Source: Dehalococcoidia bacterium
Lineage (GTDB): Bacteria > Chloroflexota > Dehalococcoidia > GIF9 > AB-539-J10
Length of the DNA: 10,786 nucleotides
NCBI GenBank assembly: GCA_030621105.1
Contig: JAUXIH010000027.1
Coordinates: 1-10,786 of the forward strand
Direction of reading: 5' to 3'
Shown here one piece after another: positions 1-5,829 of the stretch. The notes beneath the pieces were generated by a model, which worked only from the letters and a program-made list of their open reading frames with translations, was not told the origin of the DNA and did not search any database. Position 1 is the first letter of the stretch, and each line of letters begins with the position of its first letter. Both the position numbers and the translations under genes were made by a program.

Positions 1-1
1 A

Positions 2-247
2 TTGAAGGAGGCGGGGCTTACAGGCGTAGTAGCAAGGGTCTACAAAACTAGTGCTTTACGTCAATGGGCTAGTGAAGTTAGACAAATGAATCCTAGAGAC
101 TACTTGGGAGCATGGAGTAAATTTTTCTCCCTGTGCTTTAAGAGCCCAGCAGTCAGAAAGTGGATAAAGGAAATAAGCGTTCCCCCTAGAAGCGTTTTTA
201 GAATTTTCAAATACTTCGGATATGGAATATACGTTGGCAGGAAATAA
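2..247 (+). CDS. SAM-dependent methyltransferase, C-terminal fragment (5' end outside window)
   Basis: An open frame enters from the left edge and stops at TAA 245-247, giving about 81 residues. The segment begins with an AGLTGV-type strand and ends in GYGIYVGRK. That ending is typical of small class I S-adenosylmethionine-dependent methyltransferases, where the last beta-hairpin of the Rossmann fold often closes with G-[YF]-G-x-Y-[VA]-G-[RK]. The SAM-binding motif (GxGxG) and any substrate determinants lie upstream, so the substrate cannot be inferred. The TTG at position 2 is probably internal, not a start, because it falls in the middle of the fold. An intrinsic terminator lies two bases after the stop, so this is the last gene of its transcript. 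The family call rests only on the C-terminal pattern. Confidence is moderate for a real gene and lower for the exact family. Confidence 0.6.
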   Translation: MKEAGLTGVVARVYKTSALRQWASEVRQMNPRDYLGAWSKFFSLCFKSPAVRKWIKEISVPPRSVFRIFKYFGYGIYVGRK

Positions 248-248
248 A

Positions 249-278
249 AGGGGGAGCATTGATGCTCTCTCTCTTTTT
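249..278 (+). terminator. Rho-independent terminator of the methyltransferase transcript
   Basis: A 10-bp stem (249-258 with 263-272, two G-U pairs) closes a TTGA tetraloop. It is followed by a run of five T at 274-278 and starts two bases after the stop codon. This is a standard intrinsic terminator. Confidence 0.8.
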
Positions 279-279
279 A

Positions 280-307
280 CCACTGCTCATCCAGTGATGA
301 GCAGTGG
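280..307. repeat. Perfect 12-bp inverted repeat (hairpin), 4-nt loop
   Basis: CCACTGCTCATC at 280-291 is followed by CAGT and then its exact reverse complement at 296-307. It begins two bases after the T-tract of the preceding terminator. Neither strand has a T-tract after the stem, so it is not a second ordinary intrinsic terminator. It may be a back-up hairpin, a protein site or a short palindromic repeat. Confidence 0.7.
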
Positions 308-398
308 GATGTATGTCAATTCAACAAAAAGCCAAGAAGTTTAGTATCAATTGAAAAACAAAACCTTTGCCTGGGTATAGGAATAACCCTTTTCCCGT

Positions 399-463
399 GC
401 GGAATGTAGTTACGACTTTCGAGTGCAAAGTGGTATTGACTCGATGCTAAAATAGCATTCCGT
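399..463. repeat. Nested inverted repeats in the spacer 308-492
   Basis: An outer stem pairs 399-407 with 455-463 (CGGAATG against CATTCCG, flanked by G-U pairs). An inner stem pairs TCGAGT 419-424 with ACTCGA 439-444. A competing small hairpin, ATGCTA/TAGCAT, overlaps the right arm. No ORF or T-tract accompanies it. The rest of the spacer 308-492 shows nothing recognisable. Confidence 0.45.
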
Positions 464-492
464 CACGTGGCCCACTTGGCCTTAAGCACTGG

Positions 493-1101
493 CTAATCGA
501 ATTGCAAGGTGTGTGCTATTTCCGAAAACAGGGCTTCATCGTACTTTGCGAGCAGAGATATCGTGCTTATTGTGACAATGACCGACTTGTTATCCCTAAC
601 TGCTCCTAGGGCGAAACAATCCGCTCCAAACCCCTGAGCCTTCAATTTGACTGTGGCCTCGGAGGCTGGAGTACCATCTGCCAGGGTTGTCTCCGTCTCA
701 GAGACAATTTCAACTTCTGAGGCGCCCCCTCCCTCCAGTACGGCGGTGAGTACATCTCCAAAGGTGGTGTCCTCTTCGATATCTTGGATGGAAACACCCA
801 GCACGGGGACCCTAGCAGCTGCTGCAGCATAGAAGACGTTTGTTGGGCCTCCGCCCTCTGTCTCTTTCCAATCCTTGGGGTATTTGAGGGAGAAACCATA
901 GTCTGCATTTGTATACTCGGCGGCTTCAAACGAGAACTCGCCTGCCACTGGCTTTTCGGGGGCAGTCAAGTCTCTGGGTGGAGTGGTCGGCTCCTCGACA
1001 GTTTGTTCTCCGCACGTGCATGCGGGCAAAGTAAGCCCAAGAACAAGCACCATGGCGACAAACAGTACAGCGAACTTGTTTTTGTATACCTTGCCTATCA
1101 T
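493..1101 (-). CDS. PsbP-like lipoprotein
   Basis: This is a 202-aa predicted lipoprotein. Residues 1-27 form a lipoprotein signal peptide: Lys-rich start, hydrophobic AVLFVAMVLVLGL, lipobox LPAC with Cys28 as the lipidation site. A Thr/Pro/Glu linker to about residue 52 follows. The globular domain from about residue 57 contains YTNADYGFSLKYPKDW (63-78), the opening strand pattern of PsbP/DcrB-like folds common in bacterial surface lipoproteins. It would sit on the outer face of the cytoplasmic membrane; its ligand is unknown. I chose the ATG at 1101 because a GGAGG lies just upstream and because a good promoter places transcription start near 1149. A longer frame to 1152 would start before the transcript and would put a charged stretch ahead of the signal peptide. 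The gene is monocistronic by appearance. Family assignment comes from pattern recognition only. Confidence 0.8.
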   Translation of the reverse strand: MIGKVYKNKFAVLFVAMVLVLGLTLPACTCGEQTVEEPTTPPRDLTAPEKPVAGEFSFEAAEYTNADYGFSLKYPKDWKETEGGGPTNVFYAAAAARVPVLGVSIQDIEEDTTFGDVLTAVLEGGGASEVEIVSETETTLADGTPASEATVKLKAQGFGADCFALGAVRDNKSVIVTISTISLLAKYDEALFSEIAHTLQFD

Positions 1102-1155
1102 GATGCCTCCCTTTATCTTTACTCTTTTTGAGAACCAGCATCGACTTCTCACTAC

Positions 1156-1184
1156 ACTATATCATTTTTAGACTGCGTTGATAA
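1156..1184 (-). promoter_or_regulatory. Sigma-70-type promoter of the PsbP-like lipoprotein gene
   Basis: Reading the minus strand, TTATCA (1179-1184, 4/6 of consensus) is followed after exactly 17 nt by TATAGT (1156-1161, 5/6). Transcription would start near 1149, leaving a leader of about 48 nt before the ATG at 1101. The other feature in the spacer 1102-1377 is a GAGGT/ACCTC hairpin at 1344-1363, past the DegV stop. It lacks a T-tract. Confidence 0.6.
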
Positions 1185-1377
1185 GAGGTTTTCTAAAGAA
1201 GGCCATGCAGGGTAAAAGCAAGAACTTTTTCAAGGACCTTTGCGTTTGTCTAAATCGTGGTGGAATTTTGCATACTCTATCACATTGCTGGGGTGCACAT
1301 TTCAGGCAACACTCGCCGCAGTCTCAAGGAATGCTCCCCCGCCGAGGTGTTGATAGATACCTCACAATCTCACTACC

Positions 1378-2214
1378 TTACTCTTCTATAAGAGACACAC
1401 TTATAACATGAGGTCCAACATGTGTCCCGGTTACACAGCCAACCCTGGACACGTAGATGCGTTCTTTAGGGAACAGGCTGCTAAGGCGCTCCACAAGTTC
1501 GTAAGCTTCGTCAGGAGTGGTAGCATATTCTACAGCCAACTCCCTTATCCTACCAGAAAAACCTTTTACATAATTATATAACCAGTCAATGGCTTTGATG
1601 CGACTCCGCTCTCTGGCGCAGGGAATAACTTCACCTTCCTCTACCCCGCAAATAGGATGTATTCTTAGCAGGGAGCCGATAAGTGCCTGCGCCTTACCAA
1701 TCCGCCCTCCCCATTTCAGGTATTCAAGGGTGTCAAACGCCATGCGGACGTGAGTCTTTGGAATAAGCTTGTTAACCGTGTCCATAATCTGTTCCAGATT
1801 GGCTCCCTTTTGAGCTTCCTTAGCCGCAGTGATAACTAGTAGACCTTCACCCATTATGTCTGAAAGAGAATCAATGACCTCTATTCGGCATCTTCTCTTG
1901 ACTAAATCTCTAGCTGTTAGCGATGCCTCACAAAAGGCGCTATGTTTGGATGAGAGGTGAATAGATAAAATCTCATCACTTTCCTTGGCTAGTTGTTCAT
2001 AAACCTGAGCAATCTCTCCCGGAGAAGGAACAGCCGACTGAGGCAACTCTTTCTTGGACATTAGCTTTTGATAAAATTCATCAGAGCTAATGTCAACTCC
2101 GTCACGAAAAATCTCTTCACCAAAACGTACTAGTATTGGAATCACGGTTATTCCTAATTCCTCAGCTATGTCTACCGAAATATCAGAAACACTGTCAGTC
2201 ACAATTTTTACCAC
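1378..2214 (-). CDS. DegV family (fatty-acid-binding, FakB-like) protein
   Basis: The 278-aa length is normal for DegV proteins, which bind a fatty acid between two alpha/beta domains; in Firmicutes FakB presents it to the kinase FakA for phospholipid synthesis. Visible motifs are the opening strand with TDS (6-8), LPQSAVPSP (57-65, family [TS]SxPS), SSKHSAF (88-94, family SSxxSGT), LEYLKWGGRIGKA (163-175, the hallmark of the family) and GTHVGP (263-268). Two ligand-loop positions differ from the common pattern: SGT is SAF, and the Gly usually following GP is His. The start is GTG 2212-2214 with an AGGGGG Shine-Dalgarno six bases upstream. No fakA-like kinase is in the window, so the partner must be encoded elsewhere. 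The fold is secure; the lipid ligand is inferred from the family. Confidence 0.92.
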   Translation of the reverse strand: MVKIVTDSVSDISVDIAEELGITVIPILVRFGEEIFRDGVDISSDEFYQKLMSKKELPQSAVPSPGEIAQVYEQLAKESDEILSIHLSSKHSAFCEASLTARDLVKRRCRIEVIDSLSDIMGEGLLVITAAKEAQKGANLEQIMDTVNKLIPKTHVRMAFDTLEYLKWGGRIGKAQALIGSLLRIHPICGVEEGEVIPCARERSRIKAIDWLYNYVKGFSGRIRELAVEYATTPDEAYELVERLSSLFPKERIYVSRVGCVTGTHVGPHVISVSLIEE

Positions 2215-2317
2215 CGTATACCCCCTAAAATCTCTGCTCTGCTAGTCCTAGTTCAGGTCAGAGTCCATGATACCTCAGGCGACACAGCCAGGCAACACCT
2301 CATAGCAGGTCTAGGTT

Positions 2318-2323
2318 ATTATA
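2318..2323 (-). promoter_or_regulatory. Candidate -10 box and overlapping palindrome upstream of the DegV gene
   Basis: On the minus strand a perfect TATAAT lies about 100 nt before the GTG start. It sits inside a 13-nt palindrome, GGTTATTATAACC (2314-2326), which could be an operator. No good -35 is present at 16-18 nt spacing, so the promoter would be activator-dependent or the match fortuitous. Confidence 0.35.
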
Positions 2324-2758
2324 ACCAGGAACCCCATCATCTTTGGATATCGAGGACACAATCCATCGAAAAGTTACATGGCTTGCCGCTTTGCAAGGTT
2401 TACCTTGCTCAGAGCCGCGTATTATCGCATGCCAACTTCAGACATGTTTCAGGGCACCGCGATAGCCCTCGTAAAGGTAAGAATGGCTCCTTTCTAGCTA
2501 TATCCCCTCACCGCCCCCGGGTTATCCGATAATAGCATCTGGGACGATGAGTTTCTATAGGAATGGGAGACTGAAATGGCTATGGCCGGTCAGATGGTCA
2601 AAAGGTTGGTCACAAGATGTGAGAGATGCGGTCAGGATAGCTCGGCTGGCACCCAGTTTAAGGGTCAAAAGAGCCATTGAGCTATTACTACCTCGGGGGT
2701 GAGGGGGGATAGGAATTATACCTATTTCCTAATCTATAACTGCATCACACCGACGCCG

Positions 2759-2864
2759 TTTAGCTTTGGGTGCTGATGCACTCTAGCGATGCATTTTAGC
2801 TTTGAGTGTCGGTGTCATTTGACAAAATAGCGATGAACTTAGCGACGGCTTTTAGCTTTAGAGG
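2759..2864. repeat. Dispersed TTTTAGCTTT / AGCGATG repeats
   Basis: (T)TTTAGCTTT occurs at 2759, 2794 and 2850, and again at 3841 and 3876 in the 35-bp tandem. Interleaved copies of AGCGATG or AGCGACG occur around 2784, 2828, 2841 and 2874. The first TTTAGCTTT is followed by a small hairpin (GGGTGC tgat GCACTC). The units are imperfect and non-coding. Confidence 0.5.
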
Positions 2865-3124
2865 CGATGAGGTTAGCGATGACTATCGAAGAGGTTAATC
2901 ATATTTGATGAGGGAGCCGAGCAAGTGATCCGCTAAACAAATGACAAGATTGTTTCTGTTAATAGTGCGGGGCAGGCTCAGGCCCCATCATATACAAGCT
3001 TGTGACCCGGCTGCCTTGGGGAAAACGGCCATGATGGTCAGCTGCCTAGTCAAATGACAATCAGTCGCAAGGGAGTGAAAAGGACTACACCTAGAGTATG
3101 TTTCTAGTACTCAATGAGCTAACT

Positions 3125-3143
3125 GAGCGAGGGGGTGAGGGGG
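3125..3143. repeat. Representative copy of a dispersed G-rich repeat
   Basis: GAGCGAGGGGGTGAGGGGG here recurs in variant form at 2692-2713, 3545-3567, 3776-3792, 4097-4115 and 6051-6070, and in inverted orientation at 2501-2521. Several copies are followed by a run of C (3563-3567, 4112-4115, 6066-6070) and so can fold as GGGGG...CCCCC hairpins. The function is unknown. They may be dispersed intergenic repeats. Confidence 0.5.
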
Positions 3144-3166
3144 TCTCTCTTGCGAAGCTAGACGGG

Positions 3167-3229
3167 GGCTTGCGAGCAAGGCACTTGCATATAAATCTAG
3201 CTGTTCCCTTGCGTATGCCATCGCAAGCC
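3167..3229. repeat. Two-tier inverted repeat
   Basis: GGCTTGCG (3167-3174) pairs with CGCAAGCC (3222-3229). Inside it GCAAGG (3176-3181) pairs with CCTTGC (3207-3212). Both arms are exact complements, giving a 14-bp two-part stem around an AT-rich loop. No T-tract follows on either side. Confidence 0.5.
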
Positions 3230-3281
3230 TTCTTGGCTATAACCTAGCAATTTCTTGCAGTTTTCTTGGCTATGACATGGC
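3230..3281. repeat. 19-bp imperfect direct repeat, period 33
   Basis: TTCTTGGCTATAACCTAGC (3230-3248) recurs as TTCTTGGCTATGACATGGC (3263-3281), matching at 16 of 19 positions. It directly follows the two-tier hairpin and lies in non-coding sequence. Confidence 0.5.
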
Positions 3282-3454
3282 TAAGTCTCCTTCGCTAGGC
3301 CAAAGGTAAGGCCCTTTAGCTATGCAACATTGGCTTTTCGTTAAGTGTTGCCAATCACCACTTAGAAGTTGGATAGTTCAGCTTGGTCCTGCTTTTTATA
3401 CCTCATGTGGTACTGAGACAGTGATGAGGAACGATTCATTTTCATACGATCTAT

Positions 3455-3502
3455 CGTTTACTATGACGTTTGCCATACCGTTTACCCTGTCGTTTACCAT
3501 AT
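3455..3502. repeat. Four tandem copies of a 12-bp unit
   Basis: Successive 12-mers beginning CGTTTAC or CGTTTGC start at 3455, 3467, 3479 and 3491, with consensus CGTTTACCATnn. A fifth GTTTAC at 3506 is out of register. The array lies in an 82-codon frame (3322-3570), but the encoded FTxxF-type repetition has no ribosome binding site and reads as a translated DNA repeat, not a protein. Confidence 0.6.
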
Positions 3503-3824
3503 ATGGTTTACTCAGCTATATCACGGAGTTTCTCCCAGAAATCCGAGCGAGGGGGAGGGGATCCCCCTGAATAACTATGAAAAATGTAAGAACCCTATCT
3601 CAAGCATTAGTCAAAAAACCGCACAGTATAACGCATTGTGGAACCCCGTCTATTGCTCTTTTCCCTTACCCCTCTTGGCTGAATAGGCGTAAGATTAGCC
3701 TTCTCCTAGACCCCGACGCACTGAAACCAGATGGCGTGTCATCAACACCGAGAAGGGCGATTTCCCTATTGCGCCAAGGGGGGTGAGGAGGGTAGAAATA
3801 GCTTCTATTCTGTATTAATTTACC

Positions 3825-3918
3825 TTGGCGCTATGCCAACTTTTAGCTTTGGAGATGCTAAGATTGGCCGCCAACTTTTAGCTTTGGAAATGCCAAGATT
3901 TGGCAAATATATTGCCAA
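3825..3918. repeat. Tandem 35-bp repeats with interleaved TTGGC/GCCAA palindromes
   Basis: A 34-bp unit at 3835-3868 and a 35-bp unit at 3870-3904 are near-identical. Each starts GCCAACTTTTAGCTTTGGA and ends AAGATTGGC or AAGATTTGGC, so the ends of each unit are inverted repeats. Flanking complements extend the pattern: TTGGC 3825-3829 pairs with GCCAA 3835-3839, and TTGGCAA 3900-3906 with TTGCCAA 3912-3918. A degenerate relative appears near 3678-3704. The alternating half-sites could be hairpins or a protein-binding array. Confidence 0.65.
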
Positions 3919-4151
3919 CATTTTATTATACTTCTATCCGCATCGGCATATCTATCTCTGCACTGGGCAAAATAGAACCAGCCCTATTTGATGACCCAAA
4001 TAGGCAGCCCGATGCCATTCTCATCACCTTTGAGGAATTTGAGACAGTCGCCCAAAGGCTTAAGGGTGAGATACTTAAGGGAACGATCGTGCCAAAGAGT
4101 GAGGGGGAAATCCCCGGGCTAATCGGTGCCCTTGCCTTGAAGCACATGTAG
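3900..4151 (+). pseudogene. Possible ORF remnant (hypothetical)
   Basis: A frame opens with TTG inside the repeat array and ends at TAG 4149-4151. Its last 60 or so residues have a more protein-like composition (DAILITFEEFETVAQRLKG with alternating acidic and hydrophobic residues) than the first part. No Shine-Dalgarno site precedes the TTG, and the N-terminal part is translated repeat DNA. The DNA also contains a CCTATTTG/CAAATAGG hairpin (3983-4004) and a copy of the dispersed G-rich repeat. It may be the tail of a decayed gene or pure chance. I do not recognise a family. Confidence 0.2.
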
Positions 4152-4347
4152 AGCCCAGCTCTTGTCACTGGTAACTGTCAGGGAGAGAATTCACTTTTTG
4201 TGATGTAACAATTGGGCACTTTGTATATTTTCCGCCTTACAACCAGAGTAAAGTCGCGCGTGGCACGCTTGACCGCATAATGTGGCAGCAATATAATATC
4301 ATTCAAGAGCGAAGTAAGAGGCGTTGAGCCTTCTGATGCAAGCTGAT

Positions 4348-4429
4348 AAAAAGACCTCTTGCTTTGGTGGATTTTCACACGGGTTTGAGGACAAGATAGA
4401 TACGAAATTGGGGTGACGAAGCAAGAGGT
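4348..4429 (-). terminator. Candidate terminator with a long-loop hairpin downstream of the AAA+ operon
   Basis: ACCTCTTGCTTTG (4354-4366) pairs with CGAAGCAAGAGGT (4417-4429) over 13 bp with one G-U. The loop is 50 nt. Reading the minus strand, the stem is followed by C then five T (4352-4348), as in an intrinsic terminator, about 140 nt past the AAA+ stop. The plus strand is also T-rich after the stem (GTTTTGTCTTTG), so it could act both ways. The long loop is unusual. Confidence 0.4.
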
Positions 4430-4571
4430 GTTTTGTCTTTGTTCCTACAGGATTACGCTTAGTCTCATTCCTTCTTGGTTTCATATTTCTTCTCCCTCCT
4501 TGGCTATTCTGTAAGCGCACTGCTCAACAAGGTGAATTTCCCTTTGCTCTCAGCGGTTCGCCTACAAATAA

Positions 4572-5564
4572 TTAGGCATATTTTTCCTCGAACTTAACCA
4601 CAGCATCTACACCTTGCTCAGTATGCTCATCAAGCATTCTGGCGATCCCCCTTGCCTTCCTAACATCTGAAGGTATCTTAGAACTTAACCATACCTTCAA
4701 ACCAATGTACTCAGCAAGCTCCTCCGGAATCCTCTCAAACTGGGAGAGATAGATTTTACACACTTTGACAAACTCATCTTTATCATAAGGCTTTAGTTTC
4801 AGATGGAAGTCAAAACGGGAAATTAGTTCTGGTGGCAATTTAGCACTGTTGTTACACGCTCCAACAACGATGGTATCTATCTTGGCAGTAATATGCCTCC
4901 TATACTTTGTCTCCACAACAGTGCCATCTTCCATGAGTGATAGAAGCACGGCATAGCTTTGCATATCGGTCTTCTCAATTTCATCAAGGAGCAACACTTT
5001 AGGTTCATACCGAAACAGCGCGTCTGTTAAGCCAGGAGCAGTTGTCCTAGATCCAGTGGCATAGTAGCATTGCGGAATTGCTCTTTGAATACAAAGCATG
5101 AATAGACTCTTGGCTGTGGCTGGAGAACCCTCAAACAGGAAGTGAAGCCGCTTCTGTCCTTTCAATGTCATCTTAAGAAACCGTTTGATGTCGTCGTAAC
5201 CAATTACTGGAGAAAACATATCATCGGGTATTTCCACTACCTTTTCCTTTTCCACATCAACAAGTCTCTCCTCCCGCTGCATTAACAGCACTTCTTTCAC
5301 TAATTCAGGATTGGCAACCTTGTAATTTGTCGAGCTATGCGATTTGTAACTCACATCGAGTATATTTTCCGCAACCATCCTATTCAGGGTAGCAGGCTGG
5401 GTATGCACTTCATGCCATTCAAATCCCAGCCATTCCGCATCAGGATACTTTTCCCTGGGAAACCTCTGGTAATACTTCGTCTCTACCTCAAAGGCTTTTT
5501 GGATGATATCAACCCAGCGTGGATTTTCCGCGAGCAGATAATAAAGCTTCAATTTTTCACTCAT
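4572..5564 (-). CDS. AAA+ ATPase with N-terminal winged-helix-like region
   Basis: This 330-aa protein has an N-terminal part (about 1-95) that looks like a helical/winged-helix DNA-binding module (PATLNRMVAENILDVSYK at 57-74). A linker leads to an AAA+ core. Visible motifs are Walker A GSPATAKS (146-153), Walker B VLLLDE (190-195), sensor 1 GACNN (235-239), a probable arginine finger in ELISRFDF (R250) and a sensor-2-like PSDVRKA (R302). The Walker A has Ala where most P-loops have the second Gly (GxxxxGK), as in MCM/RuvB-like and some archaeal-type AAA+ groups, so ATP binding is still expected. Start ATG 5562-5564 has AGGAAG upstream. It lies 33 nt behind the XRE regulator gene in one operon. 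No McrC, VWA or nuclease partner is adjacent, so the role (DNA remodelling, defence or regulation) is open. Confidence 0.88.
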   Translation of the reverse strand: MSEKLKLYYLLAENPRWVDIIQKAFEVETKYYQRFPREKYPDAEWLGFEWHEVHTQPATLNRMVAENILDVSYKSHSSTNYKVANPELVKEVLLMQREERLVDVEKEKVVEIPDDMFSPVIGYDDIKRFLKMTLKGQKRLHFLFEGSPATAKSLFMLCIQRAIPQCYYATGSRTTAPGLTDALFRYEPKVLLLDEIEKTDMQSYAVLLSLMEDGTVVETKYRRHITAKIDTIVVGACNNSAKLPPELISRFDFHLKLKPYDKDEFVKVCKIYLSQFERIPEELAEYIGLKVWLSSKIPSDVRKARGIARMLDEHTEQGVDAVVKFEEKYA

Positions 5565-5597
5565 CTTTAACTTCCTGAAAATAAATCTTACAAAGAC

Positions 5598-5774
5598 TCA
5601 CCTTTTTATCTCTTTCATTAATTCTTCAATCCTCATAAGTGCCAGCGGAGACGGCTTAAAGCTGCCTTTTTCCCAGCGCCTTACCGTAAGGACGCTCACT
5701 CCTAGCCTTCGAGCCAATCCTTCCTGGCTTAAGCCAAGATTGCGTCTTAGTTCCTTAATTGCCTCCTTATCCAT
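5598..5774 (-). CDS. Small XRE/Cro-type helix-turn-helix regulator
   Basis: The 58-aa protein is almost entirely one HTH_3 domain: ELRRNLGLSQEGLARRLGVS gives helices 1-2, and VSVLTVRRWEKGSFKPSPLA gives the recognition helix and following turn. The VRRWEKG signature is typical of XRE proteins. It presumably binds DNA as a dimer and may autoregulate. The ATG at 5772-5774 is chosen because AGGAAGG lies nine bases upstream. A longer frame reaching 5810 would overlap the -10 box. The next gene, an AAA+ ATPase, starts 33 nt downstream on the same strand, so the two are probably co-transcribed and functionally linked. Confidence 0.88.
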   Translation of the reverse strand: MDKEAIKELRRNLGLSQEGLARRLGVSVLTVRRWEKGSFKPSPLALMRIEELMKEIKR

Positions 5775-5800
5775 AAGCAAAATCCTTCCTTTTAGGTCAG

Positions 5801-5829
5801 ATGATAGCACACACGTTACCTACTGTCAA
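5801..5829 (-). promoter_or_regulatory. Near-consensus sigma-70-type promoter of the XRE/AAA+ operon
   Basis: On the minus strand a perfect TTGACA (5824-5829) is followed after exactly 17 nt by TATCAT (5801-5806, 5/6). Transcription would start near 5794, leaving about 20 nt before the regulator ATG with AGGAAGG inside it. Such a strong promoter ahead of a small XRE gene suggests repression by its own product. Confidence 0.75.

Larger units (their letters stand above)
2215..4571. other. Long repeat-rich region without convincing genes
   Basis: About 2.35 kb lies between the DegV start and the AAA+ gene stop with no ORF that combines length, a ribosome binding site and protein-like composition. 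Instead it holds recurring short elements: TTTTAGCTTT motifs, repeated G-rich blocks such as GAGCGAGGGGGTGAGGGGG, tandem 12-bp and 35-bp units, and several hairpins (separate entries). Smaller inverted repeats include TAGGAA/TTCCTA around 2710-2731, GGGGC/GCCCC at 2969-2986 and the palindrome ACAAGCTTGT at 2994-3003. It resembles a decayed or repeat-expanded intergenic region rather than a gene. Confidence 0.7.

Noticed and set aside
784..1131. 115-codon plus-strand frame antisense to the PsbP-like lipoprotein
   Set aside because: It is the antisense shadow of a well-supported gene with signal peptide, ribosome binding site and promoter.
3322..3570. 82-codon plus-strand frame
   Set aside because: Its C-terminal half is the translation of the 12-bp tandem array and the G-rich repeat; there is no ribosome binding site.
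3835..3904. CRISPR array
   Set aside because: The 35-bp units are directly abutting with no unique spacers, and no cas gene is nearby.
4299..4484. 61-codon minus-strand frame with GGAGGGAG upstream (start ATG 4482-4484)
   Set aside because: It runs through the 13-bp stem that looks like the AAA+ operon terminator, and its sequence has no recognisable domain. The Shine-Dalgarno match keeps it worth a glance, but I do not support it as a gene.
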